The notes under the pieces are model-generated. The model did no database searches. It worked only from the letters and a program-made list of their open reading frames with translations, and was not told the DNA's origin. A stretch of 64,000 nt of DNA from Colius striatus (taxonomy: Eukaryota > Chordata > Aves > Coliiformes > Coliidae), in the NCBI RefSeq assembly GCF_028858725.1, contig NC_084769.1:1047001-1111000 (forward strand), read 5' to 3'. The translations under genes were made by a program, and so were the position numbers. Positions 11,819-23,960 of the stretch are shown here, piece by piece. Numbering within the stretch: the first letter of the stretch is position 1; every line of letters starts with the position of its first letter.

Positions 11819-12110
11819 GGCTGCTGAGGCCCGTCCGCCGGGCGTTGCCAAGGAGCAGCAGGAGCCGCCGGCCCCGCCGCGCTCGCTCTCCCCACACGCC
11901 GTCCTCCGGCGCTCCGGGCGCGGCCCCGGCGGCAGCGGAGCTCCCACGGGCGGCCTTTGGCCACTGAGGGTGGAATAATGGGAGCGAACACGCGTCCTGC
12001 CGAGCGGAGCCGGCCCCGGGCGAGGCATCAACGGGGAGAAGCCCTCCCTGTCCCCACAGCCCGCCCGTGAGGGTGTGCTCGCCCTGTGAGCGTCGGACAC
12101 TTCCGTGTTC
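11819..12110. promoter_or_regulatory. CpG-rich flank upstream of tRNA-Ala
   Basis: CpG-rich DNA continues for about 250 nt upstream of the tRNA-Ala gene. It has no recognisable coding exon. Vertebrate tRNA genes often sit in small CpG-rich open-chromatin patches. Confidence 0.5.
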
Positions 12111-12175
12111 CTCGGTGTCTGAGCAAAGCGAGGAGAGCCTCAGGGCCTGCCCGAAACGCCCTCATCTTCAGGACA

Positions 12176-12370
12176 TAGAATCATTGAACGGATTGGAAGG
12201 CACTTGAAAATCATCTTGTTCCAAATCGCCTGCCATAGGCAGGGACGCCTTCCACCAGGCCAAGTTGCTCCAAGCGCCATCCAACCGGCCCCTGAGCACT
12301 TCCAGAGATGGGGCAGCCATAGCCCCTCTGGGCAGCCTGTCCCAGGGACTCACCAACCTCATGGTGAAAG
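12176..12370 (-). mobile_element. CR1 LINE 3' fragment (short)
   Basis: It starts with the inverted tail ATAGAATCATTGAACGG. It has the AGTTGCTCCAAGCGCCATCC and CTGGGCAGCCTGTCCCAGG blocks. Truncated at about 195 nt. Confidence 0.85.
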
Positions 12371-14949
12371 CCTCACATTTTCGGTAATCTCAGATTTCCC
12401 TAACAAATATAAACTTCCAAGTTGTCAAGTAAGAGATTCGTTATTGTGACATAAAATACACCTTGTCTAGGATAAGATTCCTCTCTATGGGCTTGGGAGG
12501 TTTAGAGGCCTGATACTAAAAGAAAAAACACCCAATCAGGTTCTTTTGGTGGCATATTCCCCACAAAACCACCAACTTCCATCAGCTCTGGCAGAAACTA
12601 CCTGGTGCCGCTCTCTGCTGAGGTTTACTTTCAGAATCTAAGCACTATCTGCACGACACATGGTATTCTCCCCTTGATATGCATCTCTACTACAGCACAA
12701 GGTACTATAGTGCATTTAATGTATACTCTCATCAGAAGCTGCCACAAGCAGCCGTACCCGTTTCACGGAGCCTGAGATGAGGAAGACCCTTTGCCACCGA
12801 GCACGGCTCCTGCAGCGTGCCCCACTGTGACATTCATCACCTCAGCGACTCACGTTTTTCTGTCCCGTCAGAGAGCAGCGTTTAACAGCTTGACTTCCTT
12901 CAAAACAGATTTTAAGAAGCAGCTTTCTAGGAGTTACTGAATTTGATTTTCATAATTAACACAAGACCCAAACTATTTGACATGCCTGTTAATGCAACGC
13001 ACAGAATAGCAGTGGTTGGTGGCAAGGCTGAGCCATGGGTGCAGAGCAGCTTAATACTAACCCCTGCAATAAAAACACAAAGCAATTTAAAACCTTCTCT
13101 TCAGGTTTTCTCCTTTTGTTTACCTTTCTGTAGACTTCAGAATAGCAGAAAATGAATAATACAGATATTACTACGCCTTTACGGATTACTCAGCCTTGAT
13201 GGACAGTCAGTTCAATTGTGAAACTTGCCGTTCAGGGGGCAGATCTGGGCAGAGCATATTCACGCTGCTGAGAGGAGCAGCTACAGATCCAAAGTGTATC
13301 AGCAAGCATTTAATTACTATCCCCATGGAACCAATACAAGAGCTTCTGTGCTGCCTGTATTGAAATGCAACAACATCTTACATGCCCATCTCACCATCCT
13401 TCCGACCATCGCCCACAGCGACAGCCTTGCCCAGATGTCTGGAGGCAGCCTCTGGTTCCAGGAAACACTCTGTCATCTGGTGCCCAGCAGTTTCTAATGC
13501 TGCTGGATGCCAGGGCACAAGCTCCACATTCAAGCTTTCTCAACAGCTCTCTCAGAGGACTACATTTGCCCCTTTGTGTTTGGGTTTCTGTGCTGACATC
13601 AGGGAAAAACAGTGTCACTGTTAACTGGCAGCTCCTCCACATTCCTTGGTGGGATTAACTCATTCCTGGTACCTCACAAACCTCAGGCACCTCTCTCAGA
13701 GGCTTTCCTTGTCCCTGGGGACCGCGTTTTCATTGCACCTGCTCATGTTCTTGCATCTTGCATTGATTCTCACTAGAACGCTTAAGTGTGCTCTGTGTTT
13801 TCCACATCGGCTTTTCTCCAGGATGATGGATTTCTGTAGTCCATCCTGAAGAGAGCTCAGTTTCAGAGTTACCCAATGTACAGGCTCTGTAAGAGTGCTC
13901 CCAATGGGACTCTGAAGAGACAGACAGTCACTTTGGTGTTTCTTTCTGATACAGTTTCCTGCCCCTGCACTTGTTCCTAGCATTAAACATTTGCACTCAA
14001 AATCCCTTCTTAAAAGAAACACTCTCCTTCAGTAAAACGCAGAAGCAAAGTATAGCAGTACAAACCAAACATCTGATGATCCAGCTCATTGCCTCGAGCA
14101 ACCACACACCCGCCTGGACTGTGCCAGGTCCCTGCTGCCGCGTGCTGTCCCCAAGCTGGTGTGGGCACTCACTGCAGCCCTCTGGGTGATGGTGTTACAA
14201 GCCTTGGCCAGGCACTGGAGCCACAGCATTTATAGATGAAGAGCTCAGGGTATTTTCTTGTGTTGTATGATCACATTGTCCATTTGTTTGCAAGTATCCA
14301 GTGAGTCAGTGCAGAATAGTCATGAATCTCTTATGTTATTTATACTTTCTTTAGCACTCCTATCCTCCTTCAAAAAACATTCCTGATGGAGATCGGGAAA
14401 ACCATAAAGCAACACATTTCAGAGGTTATGAACAACACATTAACGACTTGCTTGTGCCCCTTACCAAACCATTTTAAATGATGTATGTATTTGAAAACAA
14501 ACAAGCAAACAAAACGAGGACAGAGTTGTGATTAGCAAAGTTAAACATTTAAAGAGATTGCTAATGTCTTTATCTCCTGCCACTCACCAGGGAATGCACT
14601 GCTGGGAAAGAGCCTTTAGGAAGTGCTGCCCATGTGTTAGACTGAGCTTGAACGAGGTTGCAGTCAAATACAAATTGCTTTTTCTTCTGTGCTTTTACAT
14701 CTTTGATTTTTGTTGAATTAACTCCCTTGTGTGTGGTGAAAGGGAGGAATAAAGCAAGGAAGGCTTCCAGTAGTTCCCAGCCATGCAAGGTGTGTGACAA
14801 ATTCTAAGCCTTGACCGGGTTTTCGTTGTTCCCAGTGAGAACACCATAAGAACATCCCAAAAATACAGGTTACAAATCAGCCCACAGTAAAGAATTGTGA
14901 AAGTCTGAGATTAAAAAGGAGATTAAAAGGCAGAAAACAGTATTAAAGT

Positions 14950-15170
14950 ACTGAACTGAGAGATTCATTAGAGTTGCAGACAGATTAGTAAATTATAGCC
15001 CTGCAGAAATTATTTGACTGGCAAATTAATTACACAATATTACAATGGTTTTCTCCACCAAATTCAGCCCTCAGGAAGCAGGTAGGAGTCTGCCTGACTT
15101 CATAAAAGGAGCCTCGGCTGGTCTTTGGCTTAATCAGAGATGAAAATTAACATTTCAGCATTTGAGGCAA
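14950..15170. promoter_or_regulatory. Candidate conserved noncoding element
   Basis: Repeat-free and rich in TAAT/ATTA cores (GGCAAATTAATTACACAATA), with CAATATTACAATGG and GATGAAAATTAAC. The composition resembles vertebrate developmental enhancers. Inference only. Confidence 0.25.
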
Positions 15171-15460
15171 ATAGGGGCTTTTTTTGTAAAGCTCCAGAAG
15201 ACAGACTGTGCTGCAATTACACGGGATTGCAGAGAGGATAAAGCCCAAGCAGACAGACAGTGGAATGCTTCTGCTGTCTTTATAAGCCTGGAGTTTCCAG
15301 ACCTATCTGCGAAGCCAAGGGAGAGGCTGGAAAACCACCACGGCAGTCTCCTTCGGACAGGTCATTCACCAGGACACTCTACATCTTCTCAGAGAATGAC
15401 TGATTTAAATACCTGCAAAATACTTTACCCCAGCTCTGCAGGAGCACACTATTAATATTA

Positions 15461-15480
15461 TTGTTGTTGTTGTTGTTGTT
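15461..15480 (+). repeat. (TTG)n microsatellite
   Basis: Six to seven uninterrupted TTG units. Confidence 0.9.
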
Positions 15481-18400
15481 ATTTCTTAAGGCACTGACTC
15501 ATTCTCTGAGCCTTACTCCACACTTGCTGCTCTCGCTCTGTCCCCAGCATGCAGAAACATCATGAGTATGATTTTTTATATCTTTTTCCTAGTTTCCTTG
15601 ATAAGTGGTGTATTTTTAAGGAAGAGATATTACGAGCTCTCTCCTGGAACAAACATTCTTTGACATGCCTGGAAAAGTTTTAGAAACAGACAGGCCCTCA
15701 CTGAAACACATCACCTTCTGGTGACACAGCATGCTCATCAGCTCAGCTTGAACTGCAACAGCATTACAATTAAGGAAAACCTTTTCTGATTGTGTGAAAT
15801 AACAAGAAGGCAAGGCTCATGCCCTTCATCTTAAATCAATCTTACTTTACATTACTATGGAGCATTTCAGCTTCCAGTGTTCCACTTTCAAGGGGAACGT
15901 GTAGCTTCTCTGTTCTTTATGTGCTTCGGCTTACATCTGGAATCCAGTACATAAACCTTTTCTTCAGACGAGAGGAAGATGAGAATCTTTTGGAAGTTCT
16001 GGGACATTACAGGATGAGGTGTGCAGTGCTTCATGTACAACCAAACAGACCTAGAGATGTGGCCTCACGCTGACAAGTGTTTTTTTGCACTTGATGATGA
16101 TTTTTCATGGTTGCAGATCATGGTTGAGATTTCTCAAGGTTTTGGGAACCATTATTCCCTGCACTTCCTCTGCTGATCAGGGTCCTGCTGTACTCACCGT
16201 GCTCTGCCCTCAGAAATCATCAATAGTCTCGTGCAAAACCACCTTTTTCCACTTTCCTGATGAATGTGGGAAACAGCAGATTCATAAAGGACACCAAAAT
16301 GAGGGGTACTGCTAATCGCTCCTGTAAAAAATCCAGTTGGGCTTCATTTCTGTTACTAGGCTACTTCTGAGCTGGTAGGGAACTGGGAGCTTTACATTTC
16401 ATCTCGTTTCAGCAATATTATAATTACCGAGTTATAATAAGAATTAATTCAGTCATTATCGTATGTATTTTCATTACATAAAAGTATCAGAGCAACCGCT
16501 TTATTCCTCTGTGTTAGTGCAAGCTGATGAACACAAATGCTGTCTTAGAAGAGCATCTAGAACACATCTATCACATCCTGTGGTGGTTCTGCTGCCAGGC
16601 AGTCACAGTACAGCAAACGAACCTAAAAATAACTAGGAAGAAGCTGAAGGACAACAAGAACTTGTTGTTAATGAAAGACTGAGCAAAGTGAAAGTCTCAC
16701 TGGCAACAAATGTCAGAGACATGAATAACCGAGAAACCCTTCAGATAGGAGTTTATTGCTATTACTCGATAAACAATTTCCTGTAAGGGATACTGCACAT
16801 GGAGTCTCGGGTTCATCTTGTGGAGGACACACCAGGCTGTGTAGCGATAACTCCTTCAGTGCACCTTGAACTTAAACTTTCTGTTGTGTTGCCATGCTCA
16901 GACAGACAAAGAAGAGATTACTCAGAACCAGAATGCAGCAACAGAAAAAAAACCCCATTACAGTGTGTGTTAAACAAGATCTTCGTATGTTGAATAAGAA
17001 CTTCGTGTGGCAGAGGGAGTGAGTTCTTATGAAGCCATTTGATGACCATTGTTTTAGGTGAATGACTAGGATTGTTATATTTCTTTAAAAAACCTTAATA
17101 AAGCAATGTCAAAGTCCCATGGAAATGACATAGAAGTTACCAAAGAAACATAGCCAAGCCTCCCAGCCCAAAGACTCCAGCTCAAAACATTGTTCCCTCC
17201 CTAGCTCGGCCTTTTCCGGTGAGCAGTACAGGCTCAGCAACCTGCCCAGCAGGGACCACAGGCTACATGGCTGCAGCAGCACGACACAATCCATTTCTGC
17301 ACAGGTAAAGAAGGGAGGTTTCATCCCAGCCCCCATGACATGAACACAACTGCTCCCAAGCACTGTCTCTTTCTTAGAGCAGGATTCAGCCCAGCAGCAA
17401 GGACAGCCTCGCATCACCTCCACGGCCTCGCGCTGCTGTAACCACCCTGGCTGGGACATGGCTGGAAACATCTGGCTGAAACATCACCCATCAACTGCAT
17501 CACCCATCAACTGCAGAGGAAGCTTCAGCCACTGCCTCTGCTCACTGTCCCTGTCCCCAGGCCTGGTACCAGCTGCAGTGGCTACTGACAGCCTGGCAAC
17601 ACTTGCCCATCCAGCCTGACTGCGGCAGAGGTTGGGCAAGGTCACTCGTAGTGAGTGCTGGAGGTTGCTGGATCGCTGGGAACCAGAAAGCAATATATTT
17701 ACATCTCATTATCAGTATGTCAATAAGGGCCAGCTCTGTGGATTTGCTTGCTGCAGAGTGTGGGCTAATTTAATAGGACTTTGACTGATATAAAAACTGA
17801 CTTGGTTTTCCCATGATATCTTGTACTGGAATGTTGTGATCTGGAAGCTGATATATTTCCTCTTGCTTACCACATCAATATGGCCTAGTTTTGTTGGCCT
17901 TTGTATTGAACAATCTGGTGAATATCCAATCTGATTTTGATTTCTCTGTGATACCTCTTATTATTAAAGCTCCCTCATCCAAAAAACTATGTATTTTCAT
18001 TTATCAGTAACAGCAATGGGATTCAATTTTTAACTCAGCATCAATCTATTTTTTTTGTATTGAAGAATCAAACACCATTTAGGTAGAACTCAAAAAAAAA
18101 CCCCCTTTTCTTCCTCCATTCTGTGTCCTGGTTAAGCTATTTTTGGGTATTTGTATTTAACACTACTCTTTCTCAAACCAGTGCTTATTACTTCCTGTGT
18201 TTCAAATGCTGCAAAGAAGACTTTCATTATTCATTGTGCATTACTACTCACGTGTTTCTGCACAATTATTTCCTTGGCTGGATATGGCAAGCATGTGCTC
18301 TGTGTGCCATTGGGTGCGAGTGCTGAGTTGGCACTAGACTTCAGCAGAGCCGCGCTGAAAGCCGCCGAGCACTGTCAGGAGAGCGAGGGGGCTGAGGTGC

Positions 18401-18839
18401 TGGAAGCCACCTCCGGAGCTCACCAAGAGGTGGCGAATATGGGTCCTCCTGAGGTGATGTTGGAGGTTTTGCTTGCTGTGGTGACTCCTGGGGGACCTGC
18501 TGAGCCCACAGGTTGGGCAGTGCCAAGGGGTGCAGGCAGGCTCCAGGCCACGTGAGGGGATCTGTCACTGAGTGCTGGCGGTGGTCACAGCTGGGGAGTG
18601 CCTGCAAGCACAACCAGCATGCACAGCTGTAGTGGGGTTGTGTGGCCAGGTTTGGGTAGCAGAGGGCTACAGAGGTGTCTTTAAAGAAAAAGAGGTGCCA
18701 GAAGCTTCCCCTGTATCTGACAGGGCCAGTGCCGTTGGCTCTGGGATGGACCCGCCGCTGACCAAAGCTGAGCCCATCAGCCTCTGTGATTAACATATTG
18801 GAGAAGGGGAAGAAGCTGCTGGACAGGGGCTAATCTGCA

Positions 18840-19175
18840 GCAGAAGGGAGTGAGAACGTGAGAAGGTCTCTGTGGACATCAAAGTGGGTGAAGAAGGTGC
18901 CCAGGCACTGCAGCAGAGATTGCTCCGCGACCCGTGGTGCAGCCCAGGGTGAGGCAGCTGTGCCCCTGCAGCCACGGAGGACCCGGGGAGCAGAGACCCA
19001 CTCACAGCCTGGGGAGGATCCCACACAGGAGCTGGGGGATGCCTGAGAGAGGCTGTGACCCTGTGGGAAAGCCGTGCTGGAGCAAGTTCCTGGCAGGACC
19101 TGGGAACCCATGAAGAGAGGAGCCCACGCTGAGCGGGTTTGCTGGCAGGATGTGTGACACCCACATCTCCCTGCA
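18840..19175 (+). repeat. Decayed avian interspersed repeat, class uncertain
   Basis: Recurring phrases of the type GTGCAGCCC..., GGAGCAGAGACCCAC, GCTGTGACCCTGTGGGA, GGAGCAAGTTCCTGGCAGGACC and AGAGAGGAGCCCACGCTG match my memory of a dispersed avian element built of similar short modules. I cannot place it with confidence as LTR/ERV-derived or CR1 5' region. The GC-rich flank 18340-18840 may belong to it. It has no intact ORF. Confidence 0.4.
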
Positions 19176-19319
19176 CACCAGCCCTGTAGGAAGTTTTGCA
19201 TTAACACCTCCATCAACCGCAAAGGCTGCAGCTGTGACCCACTAACGTGCCCGGAGCACAATGCCAGAGAAAGCCCTGCAAGGCAACAGAACTTACACAG
19301 AAGCAAAGCACAGTTCCTA

Positions 19320-20500
19320 GTGAAAGGGAAAATCAGGTTCAGCTGATATCCTGTGACAGTGTTTGAAAGCTGCTGGTTTAAAAACTATCTTTACAATTTT
19401 GGTAAATCATTTTTGAAGGCCTGAGAAGTAATTAACTTTTTAAAAGCAGAACTCCCTCATAGCCTGTATTGAAGTCAGGGATTCTATAAAGCAAAATGAT
19501 GTTTTAATAACTATTCTTGTAGTAACAAACTTCCCTGTCCTGTTTTCAATTAACATCCTGCATTAATGGGTTGATTGTCCCTACCATTTACCTCCAGTGA
19601 CAGCAGCTGTCACGTACACAAAGAGTTTTGCAAATCCAGAACTATCCTCAGTTGGTTTTCCTTAGTTCTACCGCTACTGACTGAAGCCTGCAGTGTGGTG
19701 TGAGCCTTTCAGCCAGGAGGGAAGCAGAATTCTCGTGCTTCTCAACTTGTACCCTGGCATTTGCTAACAGCCTGACACCCGCTGCAGAGGCAGCTATAGA
19801 GGGTGGTCATTGTCACACGAGTGATGGACAGACACACGATGCTCATCACTCTGTTCCTGCCGATTGTCACTTGGTGCCCAGACCCCACCTCGGTGCCCAG
19901 GCCCCACCTCAGCAGCTATCACACTCTGTCCATTGTCATCAATACCTTCAGCAGTGAAAGAGCCACTTCAGCAGCCTTCTTTCCTAAAAGAGAGACTCGG
20001 TTTTGTAACTCAGATTTGGTTCTGAGCAACGAATGCCAAACACAGCTTCGACATCTCTAGAAATGAAAGTGGTTTTGCAACCCCTCCTGCGCCGGGGCTG
20101 CCTGAGGAAGTGGGGAGATGCAAACCCAGCCCTGGGGAAAGCTCCTTGCTCAGGGACACGCCCCAGTGTGGGGGAGCTGGCTTTTGACGGGCAGAGCCAC
20201 CCACCAGCCCAGAGATGGCCTGGCTGGCCTGTGACTGAGGGGGAGCTGCTGGTGCCGCAGTTTCAGCCTGGGCTGTGCTGACGGAGGAGGAGGCTGGCGC
20301 CCGGCGGGGCTGGCATGCTCCACCGCAGCTATGAGAGCTCTGCCGCACGAATCTCCCACTCACTAGTCATAAGCATAACAGTTTTCAAAGACATTGTGTA
20401 AAATACTCAAAATATCTCTATTTCAGCTTATGGCCTCAATGGAAAATTATTTTCTTGACTGGAATGAAGGGGAAAGATCCGGCATGAGCAAGCAGCACAT
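19320..20500. other. Unique intergenic DNA, no gene seen
   Basis: Mostly AT-moderate sequence. A short tandem duplication (GGTGCCCAGACCCCACCTC-like, about 19873-19912) is the only internal repeat noticed. Confidence 0.45.
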
Positions 20501-21539
20501 GGCAGTGCTGGCAAGGCCATCAGCACCACAGCAGTGCTGGTGAGGCCATCCACACCACAGCGATGCCAGCAGTGTCACTGGCATCACACCAGTGCTGGTG
20601 AGGCCATCAGCACCATGGCAGTGCTGGTGAGGCCATCACCACTGTGGCAGGCCATTGGCACCACGGCAGTGCTGGTGAGGCCATCACCACTGTGGCAGGC
20701 TGTTGGCACCACGGCAGTGCCGGTGAGGCCATCACCTCTGTGGCAGGCTGTTGGCACCACGGCAGTGCCGGTGAGGCCATCACCATTGTGGCAGGTTGTT
20801 GGCACCATGGCAGTGCTGGTGAGGCCATCACCACTGTGGCAGGCTGTTGGCACCACGGCAGTGCCGGTGAGGCCATCACCTCTGTGGCAGGCTGTTGGCA
20901 CCACGGCAGTGCCGGTGAGGCCATCACCTCTGTGGCAGGCTGTTGGCACCACGACAGTGCCGGTGAAGCCATCACCACTGCGGCAGGCTGTTGGCACCAT
21001 GGCAGTGCTGGTGAGGCCATCACCACTGTGGCAAGCTGTTGGCACCACGGCAGTGCCGGTGAGGCCATCACCACTGTGGCAGGCTGTTGGCACCACGGCA
21101 GTGCCGGTGAGGCCATCACCACTGTGGCAGGCTGTTGGCACCACGGCAGTGCCGGTGAGGCCATCACCACTGTGGCAGGCTGTTGGCACCACGGCAGTGC
21201 CGGTGAAGCCATCACCACTGTGGCAGGCTGTTGGCACCACGGCAGTGCCGGTGAGGCCATCACCACTGTGGCAGGCTGTTGGCACCACGGCAGTGCCGGT
21301 GAGGCCATCACCACTGTGGCAGGCTGTTGGCACCATGGCAGTGCCGGTGAGGCCATCACCACTGTGGCAGGCTGTTGGCACCACGGCAGTGCCGGTGAGG
21401 CCATCACCACTGTGGCAGGCTGTTGGCACCACGGCAGTGCCGGTGAGGCCATCACCACTGTGGCAGGCTGTTGGCACCATGGCAGTGCCGGTGAGGCCAT
21501 CACCACTGTGGCAGGCTGTTGGCACCACGGCAGTGCCAG
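20501..21539 (+). repeat. 48-bp minisatellite, 19 full units plus a degenerate 5' flank
   Basis: Nineteen consecutive 48-bp units run from 20618 to 21529, plus a 10-nt partial unit. Each has the form GCAGTGCCGGTGAGGCCATC followed by ACCACTGTGGCAGGCTGTTG and GCACCACG. Degenerate copies lie at 20501-20617. Units differ at a few fixed positions (CTG/CCG, CAC/CAT, GAG/GAA). The 5' copies are more diverged and show a 4-unit higher-order pattern, while the 3' copies are nearly identical. Because 48 is a multiple of 3 and the unit lacks stops in several frames, long artefactual ORFs appear on both strands. Confidence 0.97.
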
Positions 21540-22590
21540 ACAGAACCCCCTGCACCGCCTCAGTGTCCCTCTGGAGAGGAGCCCAGCCACAGCTCCTGAT
21601 ATGGTGTGTGCTGGGCAGGGCTGCACTGGGAACCTCAGCTCCAGTGAACTTTGTTTTTTCCGCAGCCAAATACGACAGCGTCTCCAGGGTGTGTACTGCT
21701 GAGGTCTGTATGAGGGGGAAGGATCCCAGAACTGCTGAAAAACATCCCTCCCAAAACGAGGAAGGATTTCACTTCAGGAAAGTAGTCAGTTAAACCAGAT
21801 TTCTCTGTGTTTTGTCAGTTAATTCCCCAAATACAGGGAAAACAATGTGTAATTATGCTATTTTAGAGCACACGCGGCATCAATACATCACTGGAGTGAC
21901 ATTCCTGGGGGGGTTGCAGAGCTGGCAGAACAGCCTGGAGCCAGTCCCGGAGGCGATTCCCAAAGATGCCAGGCAAGAGATAACACAAGCTCTGGCCACC
22001 TCCACTGCCGTCACAGTCAGGCGCCAGCCCCGGGGCGCTCTGCCTCGCCTTCGCCACGCCGATTGCTCGAGCATTGCTAGTGGGGGCTCCTGAGCTGAGG
22101 AAACGCAAGGGCAGGGGGTAGAGATCCCCTCTGGGTGCCAGAGCTGTGGCTACGGGAGGCAGCTGCCCGCTGCTCCCATCTCCATCACCCTGGTTCCGCA
22201 GATGGCCCCGGGGCAGGCTCGGTTCTCAAACCACACCTTTCACTTCTAGAGGCCACCGAGCTGTACTTTGCACCCGGTGCATCCTGGCGCCAGCAAAGGG
22301 GCTGGTGCCGCCGTGTCCTGGGGTGGTGGTGCCATTGTTCCAGCCCAGCTGGCATCCTTATCAGGTAACGTGGGCTTGGAAATGAATGGCAAATGAGGAG
22401 CTGCGACAGTCTCTGCAGCGTAGTTACTACTTTTGGCATTTTCAAACCTTTTAAGAAGATGCTGCCAAGTTTAACATCCCATCTACGTCTGTGTTACAGT
22501 ATGTATGCGTGGGGGGTGTGTTTAAGTGTATGGATGTGTGTTTTATGTAAGAAAACTTTACAAGGCACTGAAAATAGCCCGTTTTCTGGA
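21540..22590. other. Unique intergenic DNA, no gene seen
   Basis: Moderately GC-rich sequence between the minisatellite and the CpG island. No recognisable exon is seen. Confidence 0.45.
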
Positions 22591-22599
22591 ATGGGTTCC

Positions 22600-23445
22600 G
22601 TCCAGAGGACGCTCGACTGACATCAAACCACGACGCCGCGTCCCCGGGCAGGCCTGGCCCCAGCTGCTCCCCGCACCCCCGGGGGGGCGGGCTGGGGGTG
22701 CGAGGGCTGCGGGCGGAGCGGCGGCGCTCCCCGGACGACCTGCGGCCGCGAAGGGACGACGGGCTGCGGCGGGACGCGGGGGCCGGCGCGGAAAAACCCC
22801 AAACGAACCGAAACGTAAACAAGGAACGACCCTCCCCAACGGCAGCGCGACCCGAGCGGCGGCGGGGCGGGGACGGGGCCGCGGGAGCCCCTCGCCGCCC
22901 CGGGGCCGCCCCTCGCCGCCCCCGCCGCGGGCAGAGCCGCTCCCGCGCTGCCGTCACGGCCGCGGCGCTGACGGGCGCTGACGCGCGGCGGCGGCGAGGG
23001 GCGCGGCGGCCCCGGCCCGGCCCAACCCCGCTCCCGGCGCCGGCGGCGCAGGCAGGTAGCGGCGGGCGGGCGGCGAGGGCAGCGCGGCTGGGGCCGGGCT
23101 GGAGGCGGAGCGCGGAGCCGGCAGCGCGGTTGCGGGGCGGGCAGACGCGGCCGCCGGCAGCCGGCGCCGGGCACGGGAGCACACGGCCGGCAGCGGCGGG
23201 CGGGCGGGCGGCCCGGCCGGCCGCTCCCCTCGAAGGCCGCCCGTCGTGCACAGCCGGGGGCGGCGGAGCGGCGCGGGCGGGCGCTGGGCTCGGCGCCGGC
23301 AGCCGGGGGCGCGGGGCGGCTCTCACCGCCGCGGGACGCGGGCGAACCGCGCCCGGCCTCCGCGCCACGGGCCCGGGCAGCGCTCACCCGCCACCCGCCG
23401 TGCGTGCGCGCCGGGGACAACAAAGGGCAAACACGGCTTTGTAGT
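22600..23445. promoter_or_regulatory. Orphan CpG island about 4.5 kb upstream of NR4A2
   Basis: About 850 nt of extremely GC-rich, CpG-dense DNA with sharp borders. On the minus strand, donor-like GTGAGC and GTGAGA lie near 23387 and 23328. On the + strand there is a GGCAG|GTAGCG near 23056. The long Arg/Pro/Ala-rich frames in all registers are composition artefacts. It may be a distal NR4A2 promoter/enhancer island or a noncoding RNA promoter; the sequence does not decide. Confidence 0.6.
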
Positions 23446-23639
23446 CTGCCGTGGGGGAGTCACGTCGTAATAAGAATATAAAGCGGAAATAAAGAGTACC
23501 GTAGTAAGTACCTTGTATCGTCTGATACTGCCAGCGCGGTGGCGTTCCAGCAGTGGACTAGGAGCAGGAAAGAAGGGAGAATGGTGCTCCTTCGCAAGTT
23601 TTAGGAAAATGTCAGGGAGATAAGCCACTCCACTCACGT

Positions 23640-23960
23640 CCGAGTCTGGCGGTGACCCCCCGCCCCGCACTCCGACGGCTCTGCCTTCGCATCGGGGCTC
23701 TGACTTCCCACCAGCGTCCAACGCCGCAGATTGTGCTGCTGCCGCCTGCTCGCTGTGGGGAAACCCGACGGTGCCCTCGGGAACGCGCCTGCACTGTTTC
23801 ACCGCTCCGGGCTGCAGCCCTCGCCTGTCCTGGACGGGAGGGCAGTGCCGGCACTGCGGCCGCCGCCAAAACGCTGATCCGCAGCCGATTCTGGCAGCGC
23901 CGGGGCCGGGCGCTGCGGCAGAGCGGGAGCACGGCGCTTGTGTCTAACGGGCAGCCTGCC
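23640..23960. promoter_or_regulatory. Second small CpG-rich block
   Basis: CpG-rich but less extreme than the preceding island, separated from it by about 200 nt of AT-richer DNA. No exon is recognised. Confidence 0.4.

Larger units (their letters stand above)
12371..18330. other. Unique intergenic DNA, no gene seen
   Basis: About 6 kb with only short chance frames. It contains a (TTG)n microsatellite (15461-15480) and AT-rich possible regulatory patches near 14950-15170 and 16400-16500. Confidence 0.5.

Noticed and set aside
18151-18555. 134-codon frame in the GC-moderate repeat-like region
   Set aside because: No protein family recognised; it overlaps repeat-like DNA.
20534-21793. Long open frames over the minisatellite on both strands (up to 419 codons)
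   Set aside because: The 48-bp unit is a multiple of 3 and happens to lack stops in several frames, so every copy extends the frame. No splice context, start context or protein family supports coding.
22698-23444. GC-rich frames in the orphan CpG island (248-305 codons on both strands)
   Set aside because: Arg/Pro/Ala-rich products in several registers at once are a composition effect; stops are rare in CpG-rich DNA.
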